From positions 67,809,210 to 67,873,209 of the forward strand of contig NC_065883.2 of NCBI RefSeq assembly GCF_932274485.2: a stretch of 64,000 nt of DNA, read 5' to 3'. This stretch comes from Patella vulgata. Its lineage: Eukaryota; Mollusca; Gastropoda; Patellidae. Below, one piece after another: positions 12,755 to 24,887 of the stretch (positions are counted from its first letter, which is position 1; each line of letters opens with the position of its first letter). The notes under the pieces are model-generated. The model did no database searches and was not told the origin of the DNA. It was given only the letters and a program-made list of their open reading frames with translations. The translations under genes were made by a program, and so were the position numbers.

Positions 12755-13330
12755 GTTGGATTTACCGTTTTCTCAAACCAACCAAAACAACAGCTAATTT
12801 CTCTCAATATTTCTTCTTTCTGATGTCCAATATTTTATCATTCCTTGTAAATTTGACCTATATTTCTAACCCCATCATAAAAACACCATTTTTATAAAAT
12901 AAATAAAGTACATTCTTATTTTAAACGCGACTGATCTTTGCTATTATTCACCTCGTCTCGTGTGTTGGCTAAGTCATCCAATAATTTCTGTTGCGTGTAC
13001 TAAGTCGGAAGTTCACACAGTTACTGCGACCTTCCTCTGGATATTTTGGGGCACAGAGCTGACCCAACGGTCTGGCCCGAGGAAATCTAAGGTGCGAATT
13101 CCTCTTATTTATGATTCCACGTCTACAGTAATTGGTTTAAAAAATAACAAAGAAAAGCAGCTGTTTTGTGGCTGCTTAGATTTCCATAGATTCGCCGAGC
13201 AATCAAGCCTCGTTATCGTTGTAGTCTCGGACCGTCTGGAAATATAATGGCAACGCAATTAAACAGTTACAGCTGGATAACCTCGACACGGATATTGAGA
13301 TCATTAAACTCTTGAAGGTCAAGGTTAATA
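12755..13330 (-). promoter_or_regulatory. HECTD1 5' UTR and probable promoter region
   Basis: This stretch lies directly upstream of the HECTD1 ATG. From about 12920 it is visibly richer in CpG and GC than the AT-rich intron around it, as expected for a housekeeping promoter. A CCAAT box on the minus strand appears near 13128-13134. No transcription start can be fixed from sequence alone. The plus-strand open stretches here look non-coding. Confidence 0.4.
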
Positions 13331-13579
13331 CGCAAACGAAAGTAGGGATATTCCGACGATGAGATCAGCTCTATGAACAGAAATGCAAATGAAATATTTC
13401 AGTATCAATAGAATATAACAACATCGTATACTTTTTCTTCCCCAACTGCACCGAGAAAGAAATAATAGAAGTCTCTTGTATTAACTTTAAACCTCAATGG
13501 ATTTACTGGTTAAGTCACAATATAAGTGCTGATGTAGTGACTTGTGGTGGGCCAGAAGTTTCAGACAACAATTCAGTGA

Positions 13580-13795
13580 TTGTTTTTATTAATTTGGGAT
13601 TTAACGTCCGCTTGCACTCTGGTTGATATAGCAGACGAACCATTATTTGAGTCAATTCAGTGCATGCACATGGGTTTATTCCTGCAGTGAAAACTGGAGT
13701 ACCCAGAGTAATTTTAATCCACAAGGTTAGAGGAGGTGTCCCCATTTCCAAGCCACAGAGGTGGAACTCACGACTGCAACCTGCCAGAGCTCAAA
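13580..13795 (-). repeat. SINE-like repeat related to the SINE B core
   Basis: GGGATTTAACGTCCGCTTGC, AAACTGGAGTACCCAGAG and AGCCACAGAGGTGGAACTC resemble SINE 3' end, core and head read backward. It is distinct from SINE A and B. Confidence 0.45.
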
Positions 13796-13834
13796 GTGCA
13801 ACACTTTACATCCCAACAATGCTATGATCCTGGT

Positions 13835-14085
13835 GTTGGATGAGAAAGTTTCTCAAGATTTTCTGACCTGGTTTCCCCTCGTCAGACAGTGGTGCAGGAC
13901 AGAGGGTCTGGCAAGCAACTGTGTAGTCTTTCGGATGGAACGGAAACTGAAAGTGCTGTGTACAGTGTACACACTGGCTGGCGCACATGATAAAGAACCC
14001 TAGACAGTTGCAATTTCGAAATAAGAGTAAGCTGTAGTGCAGCTCTTCGGGGAAATTTCCCTCATAGCACAATGCATGGCGTAGC
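13835..14085 (+). repeat. SINE A, headless copy
   Basis: AAGATTTTCTGACCTGGTTT to TCATAGCACAATGCATGGCG. It is followed closely by an oppositely oriented copy, giving an inverted pair. Confidence 0.75.
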
Positions 14086-14099
14086 GTATATATCTTCGA

Positions 14100-14416
14100 A
14101 ATGAAATGAATTGAAATGGGGTTTAATGTCCTACTGTTCTGCTCCTATACAGGGCTAATGAAGACGGGCATACACCATACAGTGTGCTATGAGGGAAATT
14201 TTGCCCGGGCAGCGGCACTATCGCCTACTCTTATATCGAATTCCAACTGCCAGGGGATCTTTTACATGCATTCCAATATATACACCGGACCTCGTTTTTT
14301 CGTCTCATCCAAAAGACTAGACAGCTGTCCTTGTCAGGTCCTCCGTCCTGCATCACTGACAAGGGGAAACCACGTCGGAAAATCTGGATGAACTTTCTCG
14401 GCCAATGCAGGGATCG
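14100..14416 (-). repeat. SINE A, headless copy, inverted to its neighbour
   Basis: AAATGGGGTTTAATGTCCTA to GGCCAATGCAGGGATCGAA. A separate tail fragment (TTAAACCCCATTTCATTTC) lies at 14430-14480. Confidence 0.82.
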
Positions 14417-14999
14417 AAATATATCTTTGAATTAGCCCGGGGGAGCATAAAAGAAGGATGTTAAACCCCATTTCATTTCATATTGAACTCTTCAAGTTAT
14501 TCAGAATAATTTCCTGCTATAGGCTACAGGAGAATTTAAAATAGGCAACATATGGTTTAGGATGATGTAATAAAATCAAAACAGAAAATTAAATACTTTC
14601 TAAATCTGTAGCGATCCTTATATGTTGAACCCATGTGATATGAATGATATAAGGATATTTACTGTTCAGGTATTACATCAGTCTACAGAAAACCCATATC
14701 CTTTGACCCTTTGACCCTTGCATGTCACATACTAATTGACCTAAGACAAGTCTGCCACGAAGTTTACTTGTAATCACATATTACACCAAGAGATGAAAAA
14801 AGTAAATCTTCCATCAGAATTGTAAGCCGTTAAAATTTTTGACAGCTTCAATTAATCACATTACGATAATTAGTCTGTATGATATCCTTTAAGATTTAAC
14901 ACAACAGCTGCTGCTGCAGCGATTACATGGATTGAGCCTACCTGTACATAGATAAGATATTAATTATTGATCTGCTTATATATTATGTATTTCTGATTT

Positions 15000-15117
15000 T
15001 ACCTCAATTTTACCTGAGAAACGGTTTATTATACAGGTATCTTTTTACCTGAGATGGGGTTTATAATACAGGTATGAATGGGTTAGGGTTTTAACCCAAG
15101 AAACAGTTTATAATACT
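15000..15117. repeat. Second locus of the TTTTACCTGAGAAACGG minisatellite
   Basis: Two to three copies (TTTTACCTGAGAAACGGTTT, TATACAGGTATC), 10.5 kb from the first array. Confidence 0.78.
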
Positions 15118-15361
15118 GGCCTGGGTTTCACAAAACATTTTCAGACTTAAGAATTTACTCAAAATTGTTGGCCTTATTTTTACTAAAATATACCCTTTAT
15201 AAAACTTTTGTTGTTTTAATGTACATTTGTATCAAATACATTAATAAGAAACTATGTGCAAAGTTTTGTGTTTCTGGATTAAAGAATTTCACATAAACAG
15301 TGCTTGATAGTTGAGTAGATTCTTCACCTAAGTCTGAGAATGCTTTGTAAAACCGGGGGCC
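15118..15361. mobile_element. MITE with GGCCTGGGTTTCAC ends
   Basis: About 244 bp. Left end GGCCTGGGTTTCACAAAACA then TTTTCAGACTTAAG; right end CTAAGTCTGAGAATGC then TTTGTAAAACCGGGGGCC. The inverted ends pair over about 33 bp with a few mismatches. Confidence 0.8.
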
Positions 15362-15886
15362 AGATATGTATCTAACCGCAATATTGTAGACTTTTGTCTA
15401 GCACTGTGGTTCCCTTTGAAATCAATTAAAACAACTTAGAACCTGTACCTGTATTAAACATACATTATGCAAGAGCTAAATCTGCCTGTTGCATGTCTTT
15501 CTTTAGGTCTGAAATGTTAACTATTAATTAGACATTTATTAACATGAAAAACTCTCGATGCCATCTTATATTTTCGTTTTTTACTGGATTCAAAGGAAGT
15601 CCGTCCCAAGTCCTAAGACAGGCGCTGCGAATTTGGAGTAGGAAGTAGCGAAGTACGTGATTTGGAGTATGTCCTGGCTAGCAACAGAAATAACAGAATC
15701 TTAGCATCAGTCACAAAGGAGGAATATTGGCTCATGGAGTTTGGATATGGCTAGCTTAGAATGAAAAAGTATACACATTAATTTTAAAGTTTCCAAGTCA
15801 ATCAGATTTGATGCTTGCAGAGTGAGGTAATGTCCACATGGGAGAATGCTGGCTTATATTATAAAGTACTTGGTACACACAGAGTG

Positions 15887-16350
15887 TTAGCCACGGTGGC
15901 TTAGTGAGTAAGGTGCTGGCTCACTAGGCTGGGGGTCGCGGGTTCGCTCCCGGTGTTGGCCGGGAAAGTTCATCAGGATTTTCTGGTGTGGTTTCCCTTG
16001 TCAGTGGTGCAGGACAGAGGGCTTAACGAGGACAGCTGTCAGTCATTCAGATGGGAAAGAAAACTGAGGTCCCATGCAAGGAAAAGACCCCTTGACAATT
16101 AGAATTAGATATAAGAGGCTGTGGTGCTGCTGTGTGGCAAAATTTCCCTCATAGCACACTGTATGACCAGACCCATAAAAAAATTGTCGACCATAATAAA
16201 AATAGATATACATTGTCTGGCAATTTTAAAGCACCCCTGGAAACACTTCCCGCCCCCTCATTCCTCTAAGCTAGTTACGGCCCTGTGTACGACGTATATG
16301 CCCATCAGTCAGAGCAGAACAGTAGGACGTTAAACCCCATTTCATTTCGC
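15887..16350 (+). repeat. SINE A with intact tRNA-like head and an internal insertion
   Basis: Head GCCACGGTGGCTTAGTGAG with B box GGGTTCGCTCCC, body, and tail TTAAACCCCATTTCATTTC. About 120 bp of other sequence splits the 3' part near 16166-16290. Confidence 0.82.
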
Positions 16351-17144
16351 TTAAAAGCGTGAGTGATCTCTACCATCAAGTGATTAATAGGAAAGAATGA
16401 GACTGGAATGTTTGATATTGTTGAATTGTCATGGTTTGTATGATAAACATCTGACTGTACAGTCACCTGAAATATTTTATGTTTTTATCCACAGGACATG
16501 TTTACCTGAAACATACTAAAATCATTGGTGGACTTAATCTGACCTTTTTATTCAAACAAACAAAAACAATATGTACTGTCTCAATTTGACCGATCAACCA
16601 TGCACAACGTAGAAAGTAGGCATTGATTTATTTTCCAAGATTCCCCTGTCAAAGATGACAGCATAAATCAGTCAATTTGTTTAAAGTGACTAGTAGATCT
16701 ATTTTGGGTTCTTGTTGTTTTTATTCGATCATGCACTTTGTAATAGATTTTAGGGTCCATGATTGGATTTTGAGTTCTTGTTGTTTTTTTATTGGAGAGA
16801 GAAATGGGGTTTAACGTCCACTCGACACAAACTAGGTCATTTCAGGACTAACACATGGTTCAATTTTATTTCAATCATTCGCTTGCGCGTAGGGGTCTTT
16901 AGCAGTGGGAGGAAACCGGAGGACCCTGAGAAAACCCACGAGGTTGTACAGGCGACCCTACTCCTTGTCACGTACAACTGGGGAATTGAAACCCCGCCAG
17001 TTGACTAAATGACAGACCGTATGGTTTTTTAATGGACCATGGAGCTTGTAATAGATTTAAGGGTCCATGATTGGATTTGATATGTTGATATTTTCCGGAT
17101 TTGATTCCCAGCATGAGCAAAGAAGAACCTTGTTCACATATATA
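16351..17144. other. Non-coding stretch before the Tc1 element
   Basis: AT-rich. It holds the SINE B at 16793, between two copies of a short phrase (TTTTAGGGTCCATGATTGGAT near 16748 and 17060). Confidence 0.65.
16793..17020 (-). repeat. SINE B, headless copy
   Basis: GAGAGAGAAATGGGGTTTAA, core GGGAGGAAACCGGAGGACCC then TGAGAAAACCCACGAGG, to ACTAAATGACAGACCG. Confidence 0.82.
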
Positions 17145-18637
17145 TACTATTCAAAAAAAGTAGGGGATATTGATTTTTAAGTGTTATTAAAGTCACCTAA
17201 TAAAACTGACGAAGAAACAAATGACAAAATGAAATGAAGTTCACATTCATCGATTTATTCCAAATGATCGTTAGACTAAGTAAGGCGCAGACTGACCATT
17301 ATAAGGGTAAAATGATACCTGGGGTCAAACAGCAAAGTTACCACAGAATCACAACCAAGTCAGTAACGGGTAAATCCTCCTCTGTTTGCCAAACAAGCAT
17401 TGATCCGACGTGGCATACTCCTAATGAGACGTCTAAGGTCATTTTGGTCCAGATTGTCCCATTCCTGTTGCAACGCAGCAGCAAGTTCTTGGACATTGGC
17501 AGGACGTTGTTGACGTTGACGTAACCTCTGTCCAAGCATGTCCCAGACATGCTCGATGGGGGAGAGGTTGGGACTCAGTGCTGGCCAAGGTAATGTGGTG
17601 ATTTTCTGTTGTTGGAGGTAACCTGTAACGATCCTGGCCCTGTGACATCTTGCGTTGTCATCCTGGAAGATGAAACGGCGGCCATGACGTCGTGCGAACG
17701 GCACAACATGGACTGCCAAGATGTTGTCCCGGTAGTGCTGGCCTGTAACACGCCCTGCAACAACATGTAAAGCCGTTCTTCCAGCAACAGTGATGCCTCC
17801 CCACACCATAACAGAACCCCCCCCAAATCGATCATGTCTGATGACGTTAACGTCTTGGAAGCGCTCGTTTCGACGACGCCACACCCTCCTATGTCTGTCC
17901 AAAAAATCAACAGTGAACCTTGACTCATCTGAAAACATCACATTGCTCCAGCGTCGATTATCCCAGTGTTGACGATCCCTACACCAACGACGTCTTGCCT
18001 GAATGTGATGATCTCTCAAACAAGGGATCATGCGAGGACGTCGGGCGCGAAGGTGACCCCTATGCAGTCGACTCCGAATCGTCTGGCCACTCACTCTCAC
18101 ACCAGTGTCTGTTTGAAGACGAGCGCTGATCTGATTTGCTGTGATGACACGATTTCTCAAGGCCAAGGTACGGATAAATCGATCCTGGGCTTGAGTTATC
18201 GACCTGAGCGTGGTCTGTCCTGTACAGATTGTGTATCACGGTATCTGGACCATAGCCTGCTTATGACAGACTGAGAAACATTCATCGTCCGCGCCACAAC
18301 CGCCTGTGTTGTGCGATCTGTAGCATGCCAAGGGCACGTAACCTTTCATTTGTTTTCTGGTCACTAAAACAATTAAACTGATGTTTCCACCCTGGAATTC
18401 AATGCCACAATGACTATAACATTCAAAGTCAGAGTCGTGCAAATCTTGGGTTGGACCCCCATGATGATCCCAAGCATCACCTGCATTCCATGCGGTAGCT
18501 ATTGGTGCGTTTGGGCGTCACATGTAACTGGAAATGTTTCTTCTGTTAAGGTTCTATAGTGACTTTTTTCGTAGTCATTTGCATATTTTAGTATTATGCC
18601 CCCAAAATCAAATATCCCCTACTTTTTTCGAATAGTA
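17145..18637 (-). mobile_element. Tc1/mariner-type DNA transposon, nearly complete
   Basis: About 1.49 kb bounded by TIRs. The left end reads TACTATTCAAAAAAAGTAGG and the right end is its inverted complement with small changes; the similarity runs on through GGGATAT. A TA dinucleotide flanks both ends (17143-17144, 18638-18639), the family's target duplication. It contains a transposase on the minus strand. Near-identical TIRs suggest a fairly recent insertion. Confidence 0.93.
17360..18370 (-). pseudogene. Tc1-like DD34E transposase, two frameshifts near the N-terminus
   Basis: The open part (about 18166-17360, 268 codons) carries the HTH-linker sequence ITANQISARLQTDTGVRVSG, catalytic D1 in MFSDESRFTVD, D2 in FIFQDDNARCH and E in SPIEHVWD. 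There are 34 residues between D2 and E, so the type is DD34E. Upstream, the DNA-binding region is readable in pieces (NERLRALGML; AVVARTMNVSQSVISRLW; DRPRSGR). The pieces are separated by two apparent single-base losses, near 18315 and near 18195. The copy is therefore probably inactive, but the catalytic core is whole and ends GGFTRY at a normal stop. Confidence 0.9.
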
Positions 18638-19166
18638 TATCATGATTATCATCTAAAGGGCAGGCAAGGAAAATATTGCCCAGGACTGGGGTAATGGTAA
18701 TGGAATGTAATTATTATATTTTTTAATTAATGGTCTTGTAATGGAAAATTAAAAAATAATGAGTAATGGAAATGTAATTAATTACATTCCAAAATTCATG
18801 TAATGGCCATTACATTTCAATTACATTTTATGGTACATATCAATATTTCAAACTAGGACAAGCCTGAAATTTTAGCATAAAAAAAGTAAATGAACTACAT
18901 CTAACACAAATCTGATACATTGGAATTTAAAAAAAAAAGATTTAAATCTGTTTTGAAAAATAGATAACTAGAATACATAACTATGTTATTACTTTTTTTT
19001 AGGGACCGTTCATAGACAATGTAGAATTTCTAATAGATGTAGATTGTAATCAAAGATTAGTTCTATTTTAGCATTCAATCAATCAGTTAGATTAAAAGAC
19101 AATTAGACAGCCCTGTTACACATTAATCTTAATCTCAATCTCAAGGTGATAAGTGGCAAACCAAGA
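18638..19166. other. Inverted-repeat-rich stretch after the Tc1 element
   Basis: Contains repeated GTAATGGAAATGTAATTA and its complement at 18690-18835, probably part of a TIR element. Nothing coding. Confidence 0.5.
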
Positions 19167-19425
19167 GAGAGAGAGAGGAGTTTAACCTCCATTTAACACA
19201 ATCTGGGTAATTCCGGGACTAAATTATGGTTCAATTTTATTTCAATAATTCGCATGCGAGTAGGGGTCTTTAGCAGTGAGAGGAAACCGGAGAAAACCCA
19301 CAGCGTTGGACAGGCGACCCTACTCACATACAACCAGGAAATTGAAACCACGGCAGTTGACTTAATGACAGACCTTATGATACAACGTGCACACTGTAAC
19401 CATTCGACCATCTAACCCCCCTACA
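19167..19425 (-). repeat. SINE B
   Basis: GAGAGAGAGGAGTTTAACCT, core GAGGAAACCGGAGAAAACCC, head ACCATTCGACCATCTAACCC at the right. Confidence 0.83.
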
Positions 19426-19439
19426 CCAAGTAATGGTCT

Positions 19440-19692
19440 TAAATTTAAAATTATTAAAGTTATATTTGGACCTGGAACAGTAATAATTTGCATTGAGAAT
19501 GTTATAATTGGCCCTGAGACAGTAATAACTGGCATTGAGTAAAGTAATAATTGGTTCTGGGAAAGTAATAATCGGCACTGGGAAAGTTTGTCCAAGTTAT
19601 AGTTGGCACTGGGACATTAATAACTGGTCCTGAGAAAGTTATAATTGGTCCTGGGAAACTCATAATTGGTCCTGGGAAACTCATAAAGAACA
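19440..19692. repeat. Minisatellite, unit ATAATTGGTCCTGGGAAA
   Basis: About nine copies of a 22-30 bp unit; the last two (TCATAATTGGTCCTGGGAAA) are identical. Confidence 0.85.
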
Positions 19693-20099
19693 TACAAGAA
19701 TTTAAGAGTGTTATGTTTATTATGAGTTAGATTATATACATTAAGCTTCATTTTGACAGTGAATTCTTCTCCAAAAAATATCTTGGCACAAATATTGAGG
19801 ATGTACACAAAATTCAAACACAACAGTACACAGGTATCCATGTGAAATTTTCTTCAAATAATTGAGAGATGTTATAAGATGTTCTAATAGTAAGCATATT
19901 CTGTCTCACACATGACACTCAGCACCACTTAAGCCTAAATTATTATAACATTTCCTAGGTTTTCAATCTCTATCTGATAACGAAATATAATCTTAAAACA
20001 AATTAAGAAATTATTTTTTGAAAGCAAAATTAAATAAAGAAGCAGCTTTTAAATAATAGTTTAGCTGGTAATAGAATTAGAAAGCTCTTTATTTTATTT

Positions 20100-20336
20100 T
20101 TAACCCATTAACCCACTTTCCCCAGGTTCCCTGAAACAATTAGGGAAAAGTTGAGTTTGTAGGCACATTTTCGAAACCAGCTGAGTGAAACTACTACTCT
20201 CTCTAGCCTGTGTGTGTGTCGTTTATGACCTTACTATAAAGTCATTAATTAATTGACAGCTGTGAACCAAAGACTTTGTGTCACTAGGAGCAGTAGCTAC
20301 AGCAGGTTTCAGACATTTCAAGTGTTAAAGGGTTAA
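20100..20336. mobile_element. Short TIR element with TTAACCC ends
   Basis: Ends TTAACCCATTAACCC and GTGTTAAAGGGTTAA are inverted, and TTAA forms the edge on both sides. It contains a short GT run. Likely a MITE; only one copy is seen here. Confidence 0.6.
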
Positions 20337-22361
20337 CTTGGTATTTTTAAAATGTTTAAAGAGAAAGCTTAATTATTACAAAGCGTAAAATAAAGATGAA
20401 CTTAGAAAACAAAGAATTATCAAAAAAAAAAATTATATAAACAGCTAAAAATATAAGATATAGCCTACACTGCAACACATATTTATGGAAAACAGCATAT
20501 AATTTTGAGGAGTATTTTCTCTATATTATTATCTGATTTCTATAAATATGTGATGTGTTATAGTTTATTACGTACTCTATCCTGTTACTAAATGTTAACT
20601 TAAAGATTAAAAATATACAGATAATTAAAAAGTACTATATGGACCAAGGACCGAGCAAGACATCATAGCAGACATCTTGGAATTGTCAATCAATGCACAA
20701 TTGTTCAAGGAACAAGCATGATCATAATTTTTTCGAAAAGATTCGTCCCCCAAAAATAACAACAAGATGAGCAGTGATTAGTTCCTGCTCCTAAAATATC
20801 CAGATATTTATTCACACTCGGAGAATATTATCAACAGATGAATGAATGGAAATTGTTGATATCAGATTATCTTTTATTTGTGAAGCCATGTGGCTTGTCT
20901 CCCCTTAATATTAAATGATACTAAATTATAAAACAAAATATACTCTATAATAATATATTACTAATATTCACAAAAATATCAAAATAAATACAATATATTA
21001 AATCTACATATACATATAACCATTTTAATTATATACATCAAAAATATAAAATAAAGTCCAACCGGAGCAGAACAGTAGGATGTTAAATCCCATTTCATTT
21101 TATTTCATCTATATAAAACCATATATACATACATAATAGTAAATGCAGGAGGACAGCACTACACACAAACAAAACCGATAAGACAAACTACACAGACATT
21201 GCAAGAAATAAACAAATATTAAATCAAGTAAATGGATCCAGAGGCCAGACGTAAGCTTCCACAGTGATGGGCCTGAAATGATACAGGTTTCACACAAAAC
21301 AATGCATGATTTACAAGAAAAACATAAAAAGAAATGTTGACCCTTCTACACAATTACCCAGAGCATTACAGGACATCCTCACCCACCCCCTCAAATACAC
21401 TTCTACTTTACTCAATCCCTTCCCTCCTGGTTAATCCATGATGTATTTTGTTTACCTAAGAATACAACAAGTTTAAGTATTATGCAATCTTTAAAATATA
21501 CCTCTGTGTTTTTCACCAAAAAAATATAAATTTTACTCTATTTAGTGTGTTTTAAATTTGAAATTCTAATTTCGTAAGGGTACAGTATATATGACATATA
21601 TATGGCATAAACAGGGTACATTGATTTCAATTCTTGTTCTCGCTTCCATTCACCTTCACCTTCCATTCAGATTCACGAGAAGAGAGATATACTATGGTAT
21701 AAAAATTAAACATTATGATACAATAAATTCAAAATATAAACACAAATATGGCAAACTAAAGTATAAAACTATCACCTTGGTAACTAGGAATGCTGTGGGA
21801 GATAACTCTTAACAGTCCACAATATCAGTCAACAGACTAAATATAAAACAAAACATTGATATTAATCAGAAATATTTTAGTATCCTGGTTTGTCATTCGA
21901 ACGATTGATAATCCTTTTCAAACTATAATATTGTCAAAGTTTAATCAGTCCAAAAGGGGTTCAATTAGATAATGGTTCCTTGGAAATAATATATTTGGCA
22001 TTCACTGCAGACAATTTAAACAGAACATAAACAAAATCCACCATCACCTCATGTTCCTGAAGCAACGACTGGAGTTTTACAACGACTGGAGTTTTACAAC
22101 ATCTGGACGTTGCTAGATTACTTTGCAATTCCTGAACTTATAGCTTCATTTTATAGACACGTGAACAGTAGCGTCAAATCAAAAGTTGTGACACTAACAC
22201 CCTCAAATCAAATATAGCGACCTCCATGGAAACCTGACATTGAACAAACTTTGAACTTTGCAACTGGATTATCACAGGTAGACATTTTAGCTGGAAAGTG
22301 CGAGACTTGGTATTTGCAATGATCGAGGAAGCTAATAGGCTCTCAAGCTGGGTGAATACCC

Positions 22362-22645
22362 AATCAAAATTAGTGCCGAAATATGCAGTGTATTACATGA
22401 AGACCTTGATAAGATGTACGGAGTTAAAGAAAGATGAAGCCTTCATTTGAAGATACCATCACCTATAATCTATGCTAAAATCTTTTGATTGGCCTCTTTT
22501 AATCCAATTGAAATTAGTGCCGAGTTATGCAGAGTATTACGTGAAGGCCTTGATAAGATGTACAGAGTTAAAGCGAGATCAAGCCTTATATTACCTATAA
22601 TCTTTGCTAAAATCTTTTGATTGGCCTCTTTTTAATCTAATAGAA
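22362..22645. repeat. Tandem duplication, period about 143 bp
   Basis: AAATTAGTGCCGA, then CCTTGATAAGATGTAC and CTAAAATCTTTTGATTGGCC, appear twice. Confidence 0.85.
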
Positions 22646-22731
22646 TCCAATCCGGGAGATTATCTACCATTGATATTTTGATTTTGTTATTTTCATCAAT
22701 TTCAATACATAATTGCGTGGATTAAAGTTAC

Positions 22732-23111
22732 AATTTCATATTTTCTAAGAAAGTCAAAACATAATTATTTCTATGTCTTTTGCTCAATAAGTTGTCAACT
22801 CACTATTATACGATCATAGGTTATCTTTCTCACACTTAAAAATCTTTACACCGGAAATAATAACACAATTACCCCCAATTACCTCCCTTGATTTCCTATT
22901 CCCCACCATGGAATAGCCATCTTCAAACGTTTGAATTTGAAGTTAAAAATGATATTTTTGCCAATTTCTCAACTGGCAATAGTGAATTATAGGATTAATA
23001 GGATTATTCTTTAACAAGGTAGGACTGTTTATAATAGATACCATCTATTTTAGGGCTTTATTTTAATACATTTTAAAAATATAACTTAAAAATATGAAAT
23101 TGTAACTTTAA
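22732..23111. mobile_element. TTAA MITE family H
   Basis: TTAA at both ends and inverted ends AGTTACAATTTCATATTTTC / AAATATGAAATTGTAACT. A second, inverted copy lies at 39302-39675, and the two can be followed along their whole length. Confidence 0.87.
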
Positions 23112-23698
23112 GCCGTGAAAATTTAATACTGTATTTTCCAAAAAGTACAAATGACCCACAGATACTTAATTTCATGATGCTAATTTGTCGGTATTAATAT
23201 TTGAAATAACCTTTGACACAATATGTGTTTCAACTAATAATAACACGATGATACATAGCTCGTGACAGAATAAATACTAGATCAATAATCGTGTACTAAT
23301 TACCTGGAGAGAAACTCACCCATTAACAATAATTTATAATCGTTTTCATCAATAATATAAGTAAATATTGTCATAACCGACATTATCCTTGAAATACTCA
23401 GGTCTCAGTTTTATGGAATGCTAATATAGTGACGTTTCCACAAGGATTGATCAAGACTAGAGAAGTCTAGTCGAAACATCGCCCAGTAATAACATTAATT
23501 GTATTCTATAGAATTGTGACCTGTATATAGGATAGATCAAACAAAAGTAATTGTAATCTGTTAATAGGATTCTCTTGTCTTGATCAAACAAAAGGAATTG
23601 AATTGGATATACACTAGACACTATTCTATTGAATACAATTATTGTTTAATATCGAGCTACTTCTCATTTTGGATTAGGATTATCAAGCGATACCCAGC

Positions 23699-23873
23699 AA
23701 CACATGTCAAGAACTCGCTGCAACAGACCCTGTCATTGGCTCATCCCTGACATCAACCAGAACGCAGCTTATATAACAACTTTTCTAGATCCTAGTGTAG
23801 TAAATACAAGTAAAATGAAATTTTGAATCTATAAAAAATGAAACGAAATAGGATCTGTGTTTTAATCAGATTG
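23699..23873. mobile_element. MITE family C, right-half copy
   Basis: Only the right half is present: GAACTCGC, TCATTGGCTCATCCCTGAC, CTAGATCCTAGTGTAGTAAA and the terminal TTTTAATCAGATTG. Confidence 0.8.
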
Positions 23874-23981
23874 AACTGAGACGGAAATAGACCAGACATT
23901 ATTCTATGTAATTCAATAAATTACTGAGCTTAATAAAGACTTGTACATATAAAAAGTCTTTCAAAAATTAACATGAAGCTG

Positions 23982-24255
23982 AAAGAGAGAGAGATAGAGA
24001 GAGAGAGAGGTTAAGTCCACTGACACAAACTAGGTCATTTCAGGACTACCACATGGTTCCATTTTGTTTCAATAATTCGTTGCATGTAGGGATCTTTAAA
24101 AGTTGGAGGAAACTGAAGGACCTGAAGAAAACCCACAAGATTGGACAGGCGACCCTACTCCTTACAACATTGGAATCGAAACCACGCCAATTGACACAGT
24201 GACAGAACTTATGATACAATGCACAGTTGCTAACCATTCGGCCATCCAAACCCTC
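23982..24255 (-). repeat. SINE B, near full length
   Basis: GAGAGAGAGATAGAGAGAGA tail side, core AGAAAACCCACAAGATTGG, head TAACCATTCGGCCATCCAAA. Confidence 0.85.
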
Positions 24256-24760
24256 AACATGAAGCTGAGGTTAAGGTTTATGAGGTAGCTTCCACTCCCC
24301 AATATTATGCACTTGCTTCATCAGAGTAAAACTTTGATCTAAATTAAACAAATTTTAAATAAGCCATTAATGCTATTCACACACCACTTACTATGTGTTT
24401 ATTACAAAATGTCCAAGAAATTTAAGAATGCAAAATACTTTTGATTAAATTCAGAACTGAAAATACTAATTTTGATTTTTTTTAACTTGAAAGATAACTG
24501 TAGAATAACAATCTTTTCTACTTTCAATCTATTAGGCTGCATGTGTTCAGATAATCTTTAAGTATGACATCTGAAAATAACCTTGTTCATCATGGTCCTT
24601 TGAAGTTCAACAAGACAAGGTTTGACTCAGCAGGCATCTTACTGTCAAATAGTCAATCAGTTTATCAAAGAAAATGATAAGTATTAGATCTAATATTCGG
24701 ATAAGTTAGTCATCAAAATTTGAGCAATTATTTCACTTCTTTATTACTGTTGATTTAAAA

Positions 24761-24887
24761 AAAACGATGGGTTTAATTCAATCCAGAATCATCTAGAATC
24801 TAGACTAGTATTTCTATCTATAAAACGATGGGTTTAATTTAATCTGGAATCATCTAGAATCTAGACTAGTATTTCTATCTATAAAAC
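24761..24887. repeat. 61-bp direct tandem duplication
   Basis: AAAACGATGGGTTTAATT to CTAGTATTTCTATCTAT, twice, with about two changes, so recent. Confidence 0.9.

Larger units (their letters stand above)
13331..15886. other. Region upstream of HECTD1
   Basis: Apart from the repeats listed (13580, 13835, 14100, 15000, 15118), I see no coding exon. A short CTGCTGCTGCAG palindrome lies near 14907. Confidence 0.7.
20337..24760. other. Gene-free AT-rich stretch
   Basis: Holds a SINE A tail at 21058-21107, a tandem duplication at 22362-22645, MITEs at 22732 and 23699 and a SINE B at 23982. The rest has no ORF or motif I can support. Confidence 0.65.

Noticed and set aside
12960-13247. Plus-strand open frame of 95 codons upstream of HECTD1
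   Set aside because: No recognisable motif, no splice context; it lies in the presumed HECTD1 promoter region.
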